Notes: generated from the letters alone by a model not told the origin. 64,000 nucleotides of DNA from Saccharopolyspora endophytica (GCF_018070075.1 NZ_JAGPXE010000016.1:1-64000); one strand, 5' to 3'; positions 8,851-17,964 are shown, counted from the stretch's first letter. Translations and numbers: made by a program.

Positions 8851-11279
8851 CGGGCACCTCCCTGGGGATTCATCGAGCCGAGTCCGCCGCCGGCCTCCGG
8901 CGCCGTCTTCCCGGACGCGCGAGCTCCGGTCACCGCCCGCCACACGCGCTGCGGCGAGCAGGGCATCTCGACGTCGTTGACGCCCATCGGGCGCAGCGCG
9001 TCGACGATCGCGTTCACCACCGCGGGTGTGGAGGCGATCGTTCCCGCCTCCCCCACGCCCTTGACGCCCAGGGCGTTCGAGGTCGCGCGGGTCTCGGTGC
9101 GGTCGGTGGTGAACTCCGGCAGGTCCGCCGCCGAGGGCACCAGGTAGTCGGCCAGCGTGCCCGTGGTGAGCGTGCCGCCCTCGTCGTAGACGGCCTCCTC
9201 GTAGAGCGCCTGCGCGATGCCCTGGGCGAGCCCGCCGTGCACCTGGCCCTCCACGATCAGCGGGTTGATCACCGATCCGATGTCGTCCACGCACACGTAC
9301 TTGCGGATCTTCACGTGCCCGGTCTCGGTGTCCACCTCGGTCGCGCAGAGGTGGGTGCCGTGCGGGAACGAGAAGTTCTCCGGGTCGAACGTCGCGTCGG
9401 AGTCCAGGTTCGGCTCCACCCCGTCGGGCAGGTCGTGCGCGGCGAACACCGCGAGCGCGACCTCCCCCATCGCCACACCCCGATCGGTGCCGCGCACGCC
9501 GAACCGGCCGGAGGAGAACTCCAGGTCCTCCTCGGCGCATTCGAGCATGTGCGCGGCGATCGGCCGGGCCTTGTCGATGACCTTGTCGGCGGCGGCGACC
9601 ACGGCCATGCCGCCCACGGTCAGGGAGCGGGAGCCGTAGGTGTCCATGCCGCGCGGTGAGACCTGGGTGTCGCCGTGCAGCACCTCGACGTCCTCGAAGG
9701 CGACGCCGAGCCGGTCGGCGACGATCTGGCTCCACGCCGTCTCGTGCCCCTGGCCGTGCGGGGACGAACCCGTGACGACCTCGACCTTGCCGGTGGGCAG
9801 CATGCGGATCGCCGCGTGCTCCCAGCCGCCCGCGCCGTAGGACAGCGAGCCCAGCACCCGCGAGGGCGCCAGCCCGCACATCTCGGTGAAGGTGGAGATG
9901 CCGATGCCCAGCTGGACCGGGTCGTTCTCGCGACGGCGCCGCTCCTGCTCCTCGCGCAGCGAGGTGTAACCGAACAGCTCCATCGCCTTGTCGGTGGCGG
10001 CCTCGTAGTTGCCCGAGTCGTAGGTCAGGCCCGCGACCGTGTCGTAGGGGAACTCGTCGTGGGCGATCCAGTTCTTGCGCCGCACCTCCATGGGCTCCAT
10101 GCCCAGCTCGGCGGCGAGTTCGTCCATCATCCGCTCGATGCCGAAGGTGGCCTCCGGTCGTCCGGCGCCGCGGTAGGCGTCGGTCGGCGTCTTGTTGGTG
10201 AACACGTTGGTGCAGCTGAAGTGGTACGCCGGGATCTTGTAGATCGAGTTGAACATCAGCGCGCCCAGGATCGGCACGCCCGGGGTGACCAGCCGCAGGT
10301 AGGCGCCCATGTCGGCGAGGAGTTCGACCTTGAGCCCGGTGATCCGGCCGTCGCGCGTCGCCGCCATCGACAGCTTCTGGATCTGGTCCCGGCCGTGGTG
10401 CGCCGACACCATGGTCTCCGACCGGGTCTCGGTCCACTTGACCGGACGGCCGAGCCGCTGCGCCATCAGGAACGACAGGACCTCCTCCGGCGTGACCTGG
10501 AGCTTCCCGCCGAAACCACCGCCGACGTCGGGTGCGATGACCCGGATCTTGCTCTCGGCGACGCCCAGCGTCATGGCCAGCATGACCCGCAGGATGTGCG
10601 GGACCTGGGTGGCCGACCAGACGGTGATCTGCTCACCGGTCGGGTCGACGACGACCGAGCGCGGCTCCATGAACGCCGGGATCAGCCGCTGCTGCCGGAA
10701 GGTCCGCTCGACGACGACCTCCGCGCCGGACAGGGCCTGCTCGACGTCACCGCCGGTGCCGGCCTCGGCCGAGTCGAAGGTCCACACGGCGTTGGTGTTG
10801 GTGCCCAGGTCCTGGTGGACCAGCGGTGATCCCGGTTCGATCGCCGAGGGCATGTCCAGCACGACCGGCATGTCCTCGTAGTCGACGTCGATGGCGTCCA
10901 TCGCGTCGCGCGCCTCGGCGGCCGAGCGGGCGGCGACCATCGCCACCGCTTCACCCGCGAAGCGCACCTCGTCGACGGCCATCGCCGGGGCCGCCGGGGC
11001 CTTCATGTCCTCGGTGATCGGCCACGCGCAGGGCAGGCTGCCCTGGACGTCGGCGATGTCGCGGCCGGTGACTACCGCGACCACGCCGGGAGATTCCTTG
11101 GCGGCCTCGGTGTCGATCGCGGTGATCTTGGCGTGCGCCATCGGTGAGCGCAGGATCGCCAGGTGCAGCGTTCCGCTGGGCGCGAGGTTGTCGGTCCAGC
11201 GCGTGCGGCCGGTGATCAGCCGCGCGTCCTCCTTGCGCTTGCGGGAACGCCCGAGTTCCGGCTCTGCCACAGCGGTCAT
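8847..11279 (-). CDS. coxL: Form II CoxL-type molybdopterin large subunit
   Basis: An 810-residue Mo-cofactor-binding catalytic subunit. It has the two aldehyde/xanthine oxidoreductase domains, with GGGFGGK (Moco binding), QGHETAWSQI and the C-terminal GVKGVGEAGTI loop containing the catalytic Glu. The active-site loop reads AYRGAGR (about residue 367), the signature of form II enzymes, not the AYXCSFR of genuine CO dehydrogenases. The Cys that carries the CO-active Cu is therefore absent and the substrate is unknown (an aldehyde, purine or other heterocycle is possible). ATG overlaps the coxS stop by 4 nt. Order S-L-M differs from the M-S-L of form I operons. Confidence 0.92.
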   Translation of the reverse strand: MTAVAEPELGRSRKRKEDARLITGRTRWTDNLAPSGTLHLAILRSPMAHAKITAIDTEAAKESPGVVAVVTGRDIADVQGSLPCAWPITEDMKAPAAPAMAVDEVRFAGEAVAMVAARSAAEARDAMDAIDVDYEDMPVVLDMPSAIEPGSPLVHQDLGTNTNAVWTFDSAEAGTGGDVEQALSGAEVVVERTFRQQRLIPAFMEPRSVVVDPTGEQITVWSATQVPHILRVMLAMTLGVAESKIRVIAPDVGGGFGGKLQVTPEEVLSFLMAQRLGRPVKWTETRSETMVSAHHGRDQIQKLSMAATRDGRITGLKVELLADMGAYLRLVTPGVPILGALMFNSIYKIPAYHFSCTNVFTNKTPTDAYRGAGRPEATFGIERMMDELAAELGMEPMEVRRKNWIAHDEFPYDTVAGLTYDSGNYEAATDKAMELFGYTSLREEQERRRRENDPVQLGIGISTFTEMCGLAPSRVLGSLSYGAGGWEHAAIRMLPTGKVEVVTGSSPHGQGHETAWSQIVADRLGVAFEDVEVLHGDTQVSPRGMDTYGSRSLTVGGMAVVAAADKVIDKARPIAAHMLECAEEDLEFSSGRFGVRGTDRGVAMGEVALAVFAAHDLPDGVEPNLDSDATFDPENFSFPHGTHLCATEVDTETGHVKIRKYVCVDDIGSVINPLIVEGQVHGGLAQGIAQALYEEAVYDEGGTLTTGTLADYLVPSAADLPEFTTDRTETRATSNALGVKGVGEAGTIASTPAVVNAIVDALRPMGVNDVEMPCSPQRVWRAVTGARASGKTAPEAGGGLGSMNPQGGAR

Positions 11280-11842
11280 GACTGGCGACCTCCCGTGGCC
11301 TCGGCGCCGGTCCGCTCGTCGGCGGGCTTGCGCTGCATGGGCGTGTCATCGGTGTGCTCGGCCGCGGGGCCCGCACCGGGTTCCATGCGCTGAGCGGCGT
11401 CGCGCACCGCTCGGACGATGTTCTGGTAGCCCGTGCAGCGGCAGAGGTTTCCCTCCATGCCCTCGCGGACCGCCTGCTCGTCGGGTTCGGGGTCCTCGGC
11501 CAGCAGGTCCAGCGCCTGCATGATCATGCCGGGGGTGCAGAACCCGCACTGCAGCGCGTGGTTGTCGTGGAAGGCCTCCTGCAGCGGGTGCAGCTTGCCG
11601 TCCTGGGCCAGTCCTTCGATGGTGGTGACGTCGTGGCCGTCGGCCTGGACCGCCAGGACCGAGCACGACTTCACGCTGTGGCCGTCCATGTGGACGGTGC
11701 AGGCACCGCAGTTGCTGGTGTCGCAGCCGACCACGGTGCCGACCTTGCCGAGCCGCTCGCGCAGGTACTGCACGAGCAGCGTTCTAGGTTCCACTTCATC
11801 GGTGTACTTGGTGCCGTCTACGTTGACGGTGATGCGGGACAT
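11276..11842 (-). CDS. coxS: Molybdenum hydroxylase 2Fe-2S small subunit
   Basis: A 188-residue iron-sulfur subunit. The plant-type ferredoxin cluster is bound by GCDTSNCGACTV with a further distal Cys, and the all-helical second cluster by CGFCTPGM and CRCTGY. The family is usually about 160 residues; the extra 30 or so at the C-terminus are hydrophilic and of no recognised function. ATG at 11842 follows AGGAGG with 7-nt spacing, the best ribosome-binding site in the operon. Confidence 0.92.
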   Translation of the reverse strand: MSRITVNVDGTKYTDEVEPRTLLVQYLRERLGKVGTVVGCDTSNCGACTVHMDGHSVKSCSVLAVQADGHDVTTIEGLAQDGKLHPLQEAFHDNHALQCGFCTPGMIMQALDLLAEDPEPDEQAVREGMEGNLCRCTGYQNIVRAVRDAAQRMEPGAGPAAEHTDDTPMQRKPADERTGAEATGGRQS

Positions 11843-11953
11843 GGAACGGCCTCCTCGCCAGGAGCGCGGACGTTCGGGAACACGACTATCCGCCGAGTGA
11901 CGGATGTCACTCCGCTAGAGGGTCCTACTCCGTCCCTGCGAGAGCAAGCGGGC

Positions 11954-13069
11954 TCAGTCGTGGTGGATCGGGCCCTCCACGTCCGAGAGCCTCACACCGC
12001 GGCCGCCCCAGCGCAGCGCGATCAGCTCCGCGGCGATGGAAACGGCGGTCTCCTCCGGGGTCCTGGCACCCAGGTCGAGACCGATCGGCGAGGACACGCG
12101 GGAGAGCTCCTCCTCGGTGACGCCCTCCTCGCGCAGCCGCGTCAAGCGGTTCTCGTGCGTGCGGCGCGAACCCATCGCGCCGATGTAGCCGACGTTCATG
12201 CGCAGGGCTTCCTTGAGCACCGGCACGTCGAACTTCGGGTCGTGGGTGAGCACCATGACCGCCGTGCGCTCGTCGAGGCGCCCCTCCTCAGCCTCCTGGG
12301 CGAGGTAGCGGTGCGGCCAGTCCACGACCACGTCGTCGACGCCCGGGAACCGGCTGTTGGTCGCGAACACCGGACGCGCATCGCACACCGTCACCCGGTA
12401 GCCGAGAAAAGCACCCATCCGGGCCATGGCGGCGGCGAAGTCGATCGCGCCGAAGACGAGCATGCGCGGCGGCGGCTCGAAGGAGTTGACGAACACCCGC
12501 ATGCCCTCGCCGCGGCGCTGCCCCTCCGGGCCGTACTCGATGACACCGCTGCGACCGCTGGCCAGCATGCCGCGCACGTCGTCGACCACCGCGTCGTCCA
12601 CCCGCGACGCGCCGAGCGTGCCGCGCACCCGCTCGCGCCAGATCAGCAGGTGGGTGCCGACCTTGGCCTGCTCGGGGTGCTCGATGACGGTCGCGACCGC
12701 CACCGGCTCCTCAGCGCGCACCGAAGCGGCGACCTCGTCGAGGTCGGGGAAGGTCTCGCGGTCGATCCGCTCGACGAAGATGTCGAGGATCCCGCCGCAG
12801 GTCAGGCCCACCGCGAAGGCGTCGTCGTCGCTGACGCCGTAGCGGCGCAGCACCGGCTCCGAACCCTGCAGGACCGTGGAGCCCTCCTCGTAGACGGCGC
12901 CTTCGACGCAGCCACCGGAGACGCTGCCCACGGCCTCGCCCTCCTGCGTGACCAGCATCGACGCACCCGGCGGGCGAGGGGCGGAGCGGAAGGTGGCCAC
13001 CACGGTGCCCAGCCCGACGGACTCGCCGGCCTCCCAGCGCTTGGTCAAGTCATCCAACACGTCACGCAC
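11954..13069 (-). CDS. XdhC/CoxI family maturation protein
   Basis: A 371-residue protein. The N-terminal XdhC_CoxI domain has SVSGGCVEGAVYEE and LTCGGILDIFVE, and the C-terminal Rossmann-like XdhC_C domain has GYRVTVCDARPVFA and GYIGAMGSRRTHENR. XdhC proteins bind molybdenum cofactor and are needed to sulfurate and insert it into xanthine-dehydrogenase-type enzymes, so it fits the coxSLM genes next to it. GTG at 13069 is chosen with GGAGGT upstream, not the first in-frame start at 13111. Confidence 0.88.
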   Translation of the reverse strand: MRDVLDDLTKRWEAGESVGLGTVVATFRSAPRPPGASMLVTQEGEAVGSVSGGCVEGAVYEEGSTVLQGSEPVLRRYGVSDDDAFAVGLTCGGILDIFVERIDRETFPDLDEVAASVRAEEPVAVATVIEHPEQAKVGTHLLIWRERVRGTLGASRVDDAVVDDVRGMLASGRSGVIEYGPEGQRRGEGMRVFVNSFEPPPRMLVFGAIDFAAAMARMGAFLGYRVTVCDARPVFATNSRFPGVDDVVVDWPHRYLAQEAEEGRLDERTAVMVLTHDPKFDVPVLKEALRMNVGYIGAMGSRRTHENRLTRLREEGVTEEELSRVSSPIGLDLGARTPEETAVSIAAELIALRWGGRGVRLSDVEGPIHHD

Positions 13070-13126
13070 GGTGCACCTACCTCCACGGGCCGTCCTGGCC
13101 CCTCCAAGCATCCACCCGGGTCGGCG

Positions 13127-14275
13127 TCAGGCGAAACCGACCGGGACGCCGGGGAGCTGCTCCCCGGACTGGGACAGTCTGCGAACCCACGACCAGATGT
13201 CTTCCAGCGACCGCAGACTGTGACCGGCCACCATTCGGTCAACGTGCGGGAGGGCCGCCACAATTCCGGATTGCACGGGTTGATACCCGTCGTGGCCCGC
13301 GTGCGGGTTCGCCCAGATCACGCCGCGAGCCAGTCGGCGCAGCCGGCGCATCTGCTCGGCCAGGTCGGTGGCGTCGCCGCGCTCCCATCCGTCGGAGAAC
13401 AGCACCACGACGGAGCCGCGCGCCATGCCGCGCTGCCCCCACCTGTCCAAGAACACCCGGAGAGTGTCGCCCAGTCGTGTGCCGCCGGAGAAGTCGGGGA
13501 CCGCGCGAGAAGCCGCCTGCAGCGCGGATTCCGGATCGCGCTGGCGCAACTGCCTGCTCACGCGGGTCATCCTGGTGCCGAGCGTGAAGACCTCCGTGCT
13601 CGCCGGAGCCCGGCGGACCACGACGTGCGCGAAGCGCAGCAGCGCGTCCGAGTACGGGCTCATCGAACCGGAGACGTCGATGAGCAGCACGACGCGGCGC
13701 GCACGCCGCGAGCGGTGCTGCCGGGGCAGCCGCACCGGCTCGCCCCCGGACCGCAGCATCGCGCGCAGCGTGGCGCGCGGGCTCAGCGCTCCGCGCTTGC
13801 CGGGTTGGCGCCGCAGCGCCGGGCGCGTCGGAGGTTCGGGGCGCAGCACCGCCAGCATCCGGCGCAGGTGGTCGCGCTCGGCCGCGCTGAGCTCGGTGAC
13901 ATCGCGGTTGCGCAGCACCTCCGCGTCGCTGGCGGCAGCCGCGAGGGGATCGTCGGACTCCCCCTCGCCCTCGCCGTCGGACGTCTCGGCGGTCAGCGCC
14001 GCGATCTTCGCGGGGCGCGACACCGGCTTCCCCGGCTGCTCCACCTGCATCGGCTCCGCGCTGAACCAGGTCTCGAAGGCCGCGTCGTAGCGGGCGACGT
14101 CGTCGGGCTCGGAGCACAGGGTCAGCCGACCGGCCCAGTACACGCCCTCGCGCTCCTCCACCCCCACCTGCTCCACGGCGGACAGGAAGCTCTGCACCCG
14201 GTTCGGCCCCACGGCCATCCCCGAGTGCCGCAGAGCCCGGGCGAACCCCACCAACCCGGTCACGGTCTCCGTCAT
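13127..14275 (-). CDS. coxE: VWA domain protein, CoxE-like
   Basis: A 382-residue protein with a C-terminal von Willebrand A domain. The MIDAS is DVSGSMSPYS, with the later Thr and Asp in GGTRLGD and FSDGWERGD. The N-terminal part is helical with an acidic, Ser-rich linker at about 98-112. CoxE works with the MoxR ATPase CoxD, encoded immediately upstream here, in activating the Mo active site. ATG at 14275 follows GGAGGGG at 5 nt; a GTG at 14281 would be too close. Confidence 0.88.
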   Translation of the reverse strand: MTETVTGLVGFARALRHSGMAVGPNRVQSFLSAVEQVGVEEREGVYWAGRLTLCSEPDDVARYDAAFETWFSAEPMQVEQPGKPVSRPAKIAALTAETSDGEGEGESDDPLAAAASDAEVLRNRDVTELSAAERDHLRRMLAVLRPEPPTRPALRRQPGKRGALSPRATLRAMLRSGGEPVRLPRQHRSRRARRVVLLIDVSGSMSPYSDALLRFAHVVVRRAPASTEVFTLGTRMTRVSRQLRQRDPESALQAASRAVPDFSGGTRLGDTLRVFLDRWGQRGMARGSVVVLFSDGWERGDATDLAEQMRRLRRLARGVIWANPHAGHDGYQPVQSGIVAALPHVDRMVAGHSLRSLEDIWSWVRRLSQSGEQLPGVPVGFA

Positions 14276-14305
14276 CAACACCCCTCCAGGTCACCCCTAG
14301 TGCAC

Positions 14306-14398
14306 CGGACTTCAGCGGAAATCGGGGACCGGATTTCCACTGAAACCGGGGACCCGAGTTCCACTGAAACCGCGGTCCCGAGTTCCACTGAAGTTCGG
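14306..14398. repeat. Dispersed repeat family A, tandem copy
   Basis: One inverted unit (TTCAGCGGAAATC) precedes three direct units starting at 14335, 14359 and 14383, spaced exactly 24 nt. Each begins TTCCACTGAA, and the spacers are G/C-rich. It fills the gap between coxD and coxE inside what would otherwise be one operon. Confidence 0.85.
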
Positions 14399-15283
14399 TC
14401 AGGGAGGGGTGAGGACGCCTGATGAGCGGACTCGTTCCGCGTCCTCCCGGTACTTGAGGACCGCGCCGAGGGTCGTCGCGGCGGTCTCCGTGTCGAGGGA
14501 GTCCGCGCCCAGGGCCTGGAGGGCCTGGGTCCAGTCGAGGGCCTCGGCGACGCCCGGGGGCTTGAGGAGCTCCATCTGGCGCATCCGCTGGAGGGATGCC
14601 GCGACCTGCTCGGCCAGGCGACCGTCGACGCCCGGCAGGCGCCGGCGCAGGATGGCGACCTCCCGTTCCAGGTCCGGGTGCTCCAGCCAGTGGTAGAGGC
14701 AGCGGCGCTTGAGGGCGTCGTGGACCTCGCGGGTGCGGTTGGAGGTGAGGATGACGATCGGCGGCTCCTCGGCGCGGACCTCGCCGTACTCCGGGATGCT
14801 GACCGCGTACTCCGAGAGCACCTCCAGCAGGAACGCCTCGAACTCGTCGTCGGCGCGGTCGATCTCGTCGACCAGCAGCACGCACGGCGCCTCCTGCAAG
14901 GCGCGCAGCAGCGGCCTGGCCAGCAGGAATCGCGGGGTGTAGAGGGAGGACTCGGCGGCGTCGGCGTCGAGCTCACCGCCGGAGGCGGCTTCCAGGGTGC
15001 GCAGGTGCAGCAGCTGCCGCGGGAAGTCCCAGTCGTAGAGCGCCTGGGCCGCGTCGATGCCCTCGTGGCACTGCAGGCGGATCAGGTTCACGCCGAGCGC
15101 CGCCGCCAGGGCCTGGGCGAGCGCCGTCTTGCCGGTGCCCGGTTCGCCTTCGGTCAGCAGCGGGCGACGCATCCGCATCGCCAGGAAAGCCGCGGTCGCG
15201 ATCCCGTCGTCCGGCAGGTAACCGGTCTCGTCCAGCGCCGCCGCGACCTCGGCCGGTGATTTCATCTCGAGAGCGTCAGCCAC
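14399..15283 (-). CDS. coxD: MoxR-type AAA ATPase, CoxD-like
   Basis: A 294-residue AAA+ ATPase of the MoxR class. Walker A GEPGTGKTALA is at about residue 46, Walker B LLVDEIDRAD at about 134, sensor 1 LTSNRTREVHDALKRR at about 177. MoxR ATPases act with VWA partners as metal-centre chaperones, and here the VWA partner follows directly. The GTG at 15283 has a weak ribosome-binding site; ATG at 15265 is the alternative. It is the first gene of the cluster and is transcribed divergently from the second SUFU gene, sharing a 68-bp promoter region. Confidence 0.9.
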   Translation of the reverse strand: MADALEMKSPAEVAAALDETGYLPDDGIATAAFLAMRMRRPLLTEGEPGTGKTALAQALAAALGVNLIRLQCHEGIDAAQALYDWDFPRQLLHLRTLEAASGGELDADAAESSLYTPRFLLARPLLRALQEAPCVLLVDEIDRADDEFEAFLLEVLSEYAVSIPEYGEVRAEEPPIVILTSNRTREVHDALKRRCLYHWLEHPDLEREVAILRRRLPGVDGRLAEQVAASLQRMRQMELLKPPGVAEALDWTQALQALGADSLDTETAATTLGAVLKYREDAERVRSSGVLTPP

Positions 15284-15351
15284 CCCCCGAGCCTATTCGA
15301 CCGGACGCATCCACCCCATAGGATGCGCGTCGGTCGAACTAGAGGTGGGGC

Positions 15352-15918
15352 ATGAGCAGGTTCAAGGGGTTCCCGGCGCACGTGGAGAAGCACGTCGGAC
15401 GCGTTCGGGGTGCCGACAGCCGGAGCGCCGGTGGGCGGGAGCGGGCCTACAACCTCGTCTACTGCGACCACGCCGACGGCACGCACGTGACCGTGCTGAC
15501 CAGCGGACTTCGCGAGCACACCGCCGGGGCACCGCTGCCTCAGGAGCTGCTGTGCACGCTGCGCCGCGATCAGGAGGTCTACGCCAAGCACCTGGTGGGC
15601 GTGGTCGCCGAGCTGCTCACCGAGTCGCAGGCGCGCGTCGGCTACGGCGCGCTGATCATGAACGACCGCATCCTGCTGCCGGACACCGCGATCGCGGGCG
15701 CGATGGCCGCACCGCACCCGTACCTGGGCGACGAGTTCGACGTCCTGCTCGACGAGGGCGTCCCGGTCCTGCAGCTGATCACGCTCGTCCCGATCACCCG
15801 CGCGGAGTCGCAGCTCGTGGCCCGCTTCGGCCGCGACGCCCTCTACGACAGGTGGGAAGCCCAGAACACCGACCTGGTCGACATCTACCGAGACGACGCA
15901 GGCAGCGGGCAGTTCTAG
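15352..15918 (+). CDS. Suppressor-of-fused (SUFU) domain protein, second copy
   Basis: A 188-residue soluble protein related to the one at 5259-5852: conserved ordering of an YNLVYCDHADGTHVTVLTSG block, a DRILLPDTAI block and a C-terminal LQLITLVPITRAE block. ATG at 15352 is preceded by GAGGTGGGG. The stop codon lies inside a 15-bp perfect hairpin that separates it from the convergent GH84 gene. Function unknown. Sequence identity to the first copy is low, so it is not a recent duplication. Confidence 0.78.
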   Translation: MSRFKGFPAHVEKHVGRVRGADSRSAGGRERAYNLVYCDHADGTHVTVLTSGLREHTAGAPLPQELLCTLRRDQEVYAKHLVGVVAELLTESQARVGYGALIMNDRILLPDTAIAGAMAAPHPYLGDEFDVLLDEGVPVLQLITLVPITRAESQLVARFGRDALYDRWEAQNTDLVDIYRDDAGSGQF

Positions 15919-15959
15919 TCCGGCCCGACCGGGTTGATCGCGGACGGGCCGGACTAGAA
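15913..15959. terminator. Bidirectional terminator hairpin
   Basis: TTCTAGTCCGGCCCG at 15913-15927 pairs perfectly with 15945-15959. It sits between two convergent genes and contains the SUFU stop codon in its left arm. Confidence 0.75.
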
Positions 15960-15966
15960 CCGCCGC

Positions 15967-17964
15967 CTAGCGCAGGCCGGGGGCCTCGGTCAGGAAGGTG
16001 TCGAGGACTCCGTCGGCGACCAGGACCTGACCCGCCGGGCGGACCTCCGCGGTCGTGGAGCGGATGCGCTTGGCCGCGTCCACCGCCCAGCGCGCCTCGT
16101 CGAAGCGCGCCTTGGCCATCGCCTCGTCGCCGGAAGCCCGGGCTTCCAGGCCGTCGGCCGTCGCGAGCAGGGCCTGACCCCACTGGTCGGTCGCGGTCAG
16201 CCAGTGATCGGTGTCGGTGACGAAGTCCCTCGGCGCCCCCGCGCGAATCCGCTCCGGGGCGCCGGCGACGAGCTCCGCGTAGGCCCGCAGGTCCCGCACC
16301 GCCGCGCGGCGGTCGCCACCCGCCCACGCCTCGCGGAACGCGTCGAGGCGGCGGGACAGCTCCGGAGCGGGCGGCAGCCAGGCCGAACCGTTGGCGACCG
16401 GGGCCATGTGCTCCAGGTCGAAGAACGCCAGCAGCGCTTCCACCGTCGCCGGGTCCGCCTGCACGCCGGGGGAATCACCGGCGAGCCGCTTGCCCGCCAG
16501 GTACTCGGCGGCGGCCCGCCAAGCCCGCTGCGGGTCGAAGTCCTCGTCGTTCCAGGCGAAATCGGCCGCACCGATCTCCACGACCTTGCTCGCCGCCGCC
16601 TGGTTCATCGGGTTGACCACGTCACCGGCCAGCTGGTCGCTGAGACCGCGCTCCCGCTTGTCGTAGGAGCCGAGCATGATCCGGCCGCGGGAACCGTTGA
16701 AGTCGTTGACCGGGTAGTTGTCCCACAGGAAAACCTTGCGGCCCCAAACGGTTTCGGCCTGCTTGGCGTCGGAAACGGTGATCTGGCGCGGGATCACGCC
16801 GTCACCGGTCCACATCACCAGCACCCTCGGGTCCAGCGCTCCGCGGATCGCCGTCTTGTACTCCGAGTCCTCGACGTCGGAGTACTCGGTCGGCACGAAC
16901 TGCAGCGGCGCCACCCCGGGATGGGTGTCGACGAACTCGCGCTGCACCTTGTTGAGCAGGTCGGCCTGCGCCCGCCCGGCCGAGCCCTCCGAGGGGCGGC
17001 CGTAGGCGCGCTCGTCACCCGCGCAGTTCCAGCGCGTGTAGGAGATGTCGTCCAGCGGCAGCGAGAAGTCGCGGATGCCCTCGTCGTACATGGCCTGCAA
17101 CTTCGCCTGCAGCGCCTGGAAATCGCGCGGGTCGCTGTAGCAGATGGAGTTGCCCGGCGAGAGCGCGAAGGTGAACTTCACGTGGTGCGCACCGGCCTGC
17201 CGGATCAGCTCGCGGACCTCCCCGAGCTCCTGCGCCGGGTAGGGCTCGCGCCACTTCTCGCGGTGGTACGGGTCGTCCTTGGGCGCGTAGATGTAGGTGT
17301 TGAGCTTGACGTCGCCGTAGAACGCCAGCTGGTCCATCCGCTCCTGGTGCGTCCACGGCGGGCCGTAGAAGCCCTCGATCGCGCCGCGCAGCGGCATCGC
17401 CGGCCGGTCCAGCACGGTCACGCCCGCGATGCGGCCGGGCGAGACGAGCTGCCGCAGCGTCTGCACCCCGTAGTAGGCCCCGGCCGGGTCGGAGGCCCCG
17501 ATGAACACCTCGAACTGGGTGTCCGGGCGCGCGGCGAGCACGTACGCCTCCTCCTCCATCGGGACGGGGGCGTTCATGCGCGTCTCCTGCAGGCCCTTGA
17601 CCACGGCCGGCGAGGTGCGCTCGCCGATCCGCACCCGCAGCGAGGCGTCGGTGGCGGGAGCCCCCGGCTCGCGGATCGCGACCTCGTCGGCCCCGGCGAG
17701 TTCGAGCACCTGCTGGGCGAGGTCCTTGGTCTGCTGGTCGACCAGCGGGTCCACCACGACCTCGACCTTGCCGCGGACCGCGACGTCGTCACCGATCCTG
17801 TCGAGCAGCTCCGGCTGCGGCACCACCGACGGCACGCCCTCACCGGGCAGCGCGTCGGAGCTCTGCGGGGCCGGTTGCTCCGGTGGAGGCGCGGAGTTCG
17901 TGCACCCGGCCAAGGCCATGATCCCGGCCACGCACACCGCGAACGACCTGGACAAACCGCGCAT
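15967..17964 (-). CDS. GH84 beta-N-acetylglucosaminidase lipoprotein
   Basis: A 665-residue exported glycosidase. The signal peptide ends in a lipobox (MALAGC), so it is anchored outside the membrane. After a Pro/Gln linker come the GH84 N-terminal domain (about 45-165), the catalytic barrel beginning GAIEGFYGPPWTHQER with the paired catalytic aspartates in LPLDDISYT, and a helical C-terminal domain. The family hydrolyses beta-GlcNAc (O-GlcNAcase/hyaluronidase type). ATG at 17964 with GGAG upstream starts the signal peptide cleanly; an ATG at 17976 and a longer start at 17985 add residues before it. GlcNAc released could feed the DasR/NagK cluster at 46-50 kb. Confidence 0.88.
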   Translation of the reverse strand: MRGLSRSFAVCVAGIMALAGCTNSAPPPEQPAPQSSDALPGEGVPSVVPQPELLDRIGDDVAVRGKVEVVVDPLVDQQTKDLAQQVLELAGADEVAIREPGAPATDASLRVRIGERTSPAVVKGLQETRMNAPVPMEEEAYVLAARPDTQFEVFIGASDPAGAYYGVQTLRQLVSPGRIAGVTVLDRPAMPLRGAIEGFYGPPWTHQERMDQLAFYGDVKLNTYIYAPKDDPYHREKWREPYPAQELGEVRELIRQAGAHHVKFTFALSPGNSICYSDPRDFQALQAKLQAMYDEGIRDFSLPLDDISYTRWNCAGDERAYGRPSEGSAGRAQADLLNKVQREFVDTHPGVAPLQFVPTEYSDVEDSEYKTAIRGALDPRVLVMWTGDGVIPRQITVSDAKQAETVWGRKVFLWDNYPVNDFNGSRGRIMLGSYDKRERGLSDQLAGDVVNPMNQAAASKVVEIGAADFAWNDEDFDPQRAWRAAAEYLAGKRLAGDSPGVQADPATVEALLAFFDLEHMAPVANGSAWLPPAPELSRRLDAFREAWAGGDRRAAVRDLRAYAELVAGAPERIRAGAPRDFVTDTDHWLTATDQWGQALLATADGLEARASGDEAMAKARFDEARWAVDAAKRIRSTTAEVRPAGQVLVADGVLDTFLTEAPGLR

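Noticed and set aside
8847..11279. Aerobic carbon monoxide dehydrogenase large subunit (form I)
   Set aside because: The active-site loop is AYRGAGR, not AYXCSFR, so the Cys needed for the Mo-Cu centre is missing.
14306..14398. CRISPR array
   Set aside because: The 24-nt periodicity has a core of about 11 nt and spacers of about 13 nt that resemble each other; orientation is mixed and there are no cas genes.
11354..14422. A 1022-codon plus-strand open frame across coxS, the XdhC-like gene and coxE
   Set aside because: It is antisense to three genes with full motifs, is rich in Arg, Ala, Gly, His and Gln without domains, and reflects third-position GC bias.
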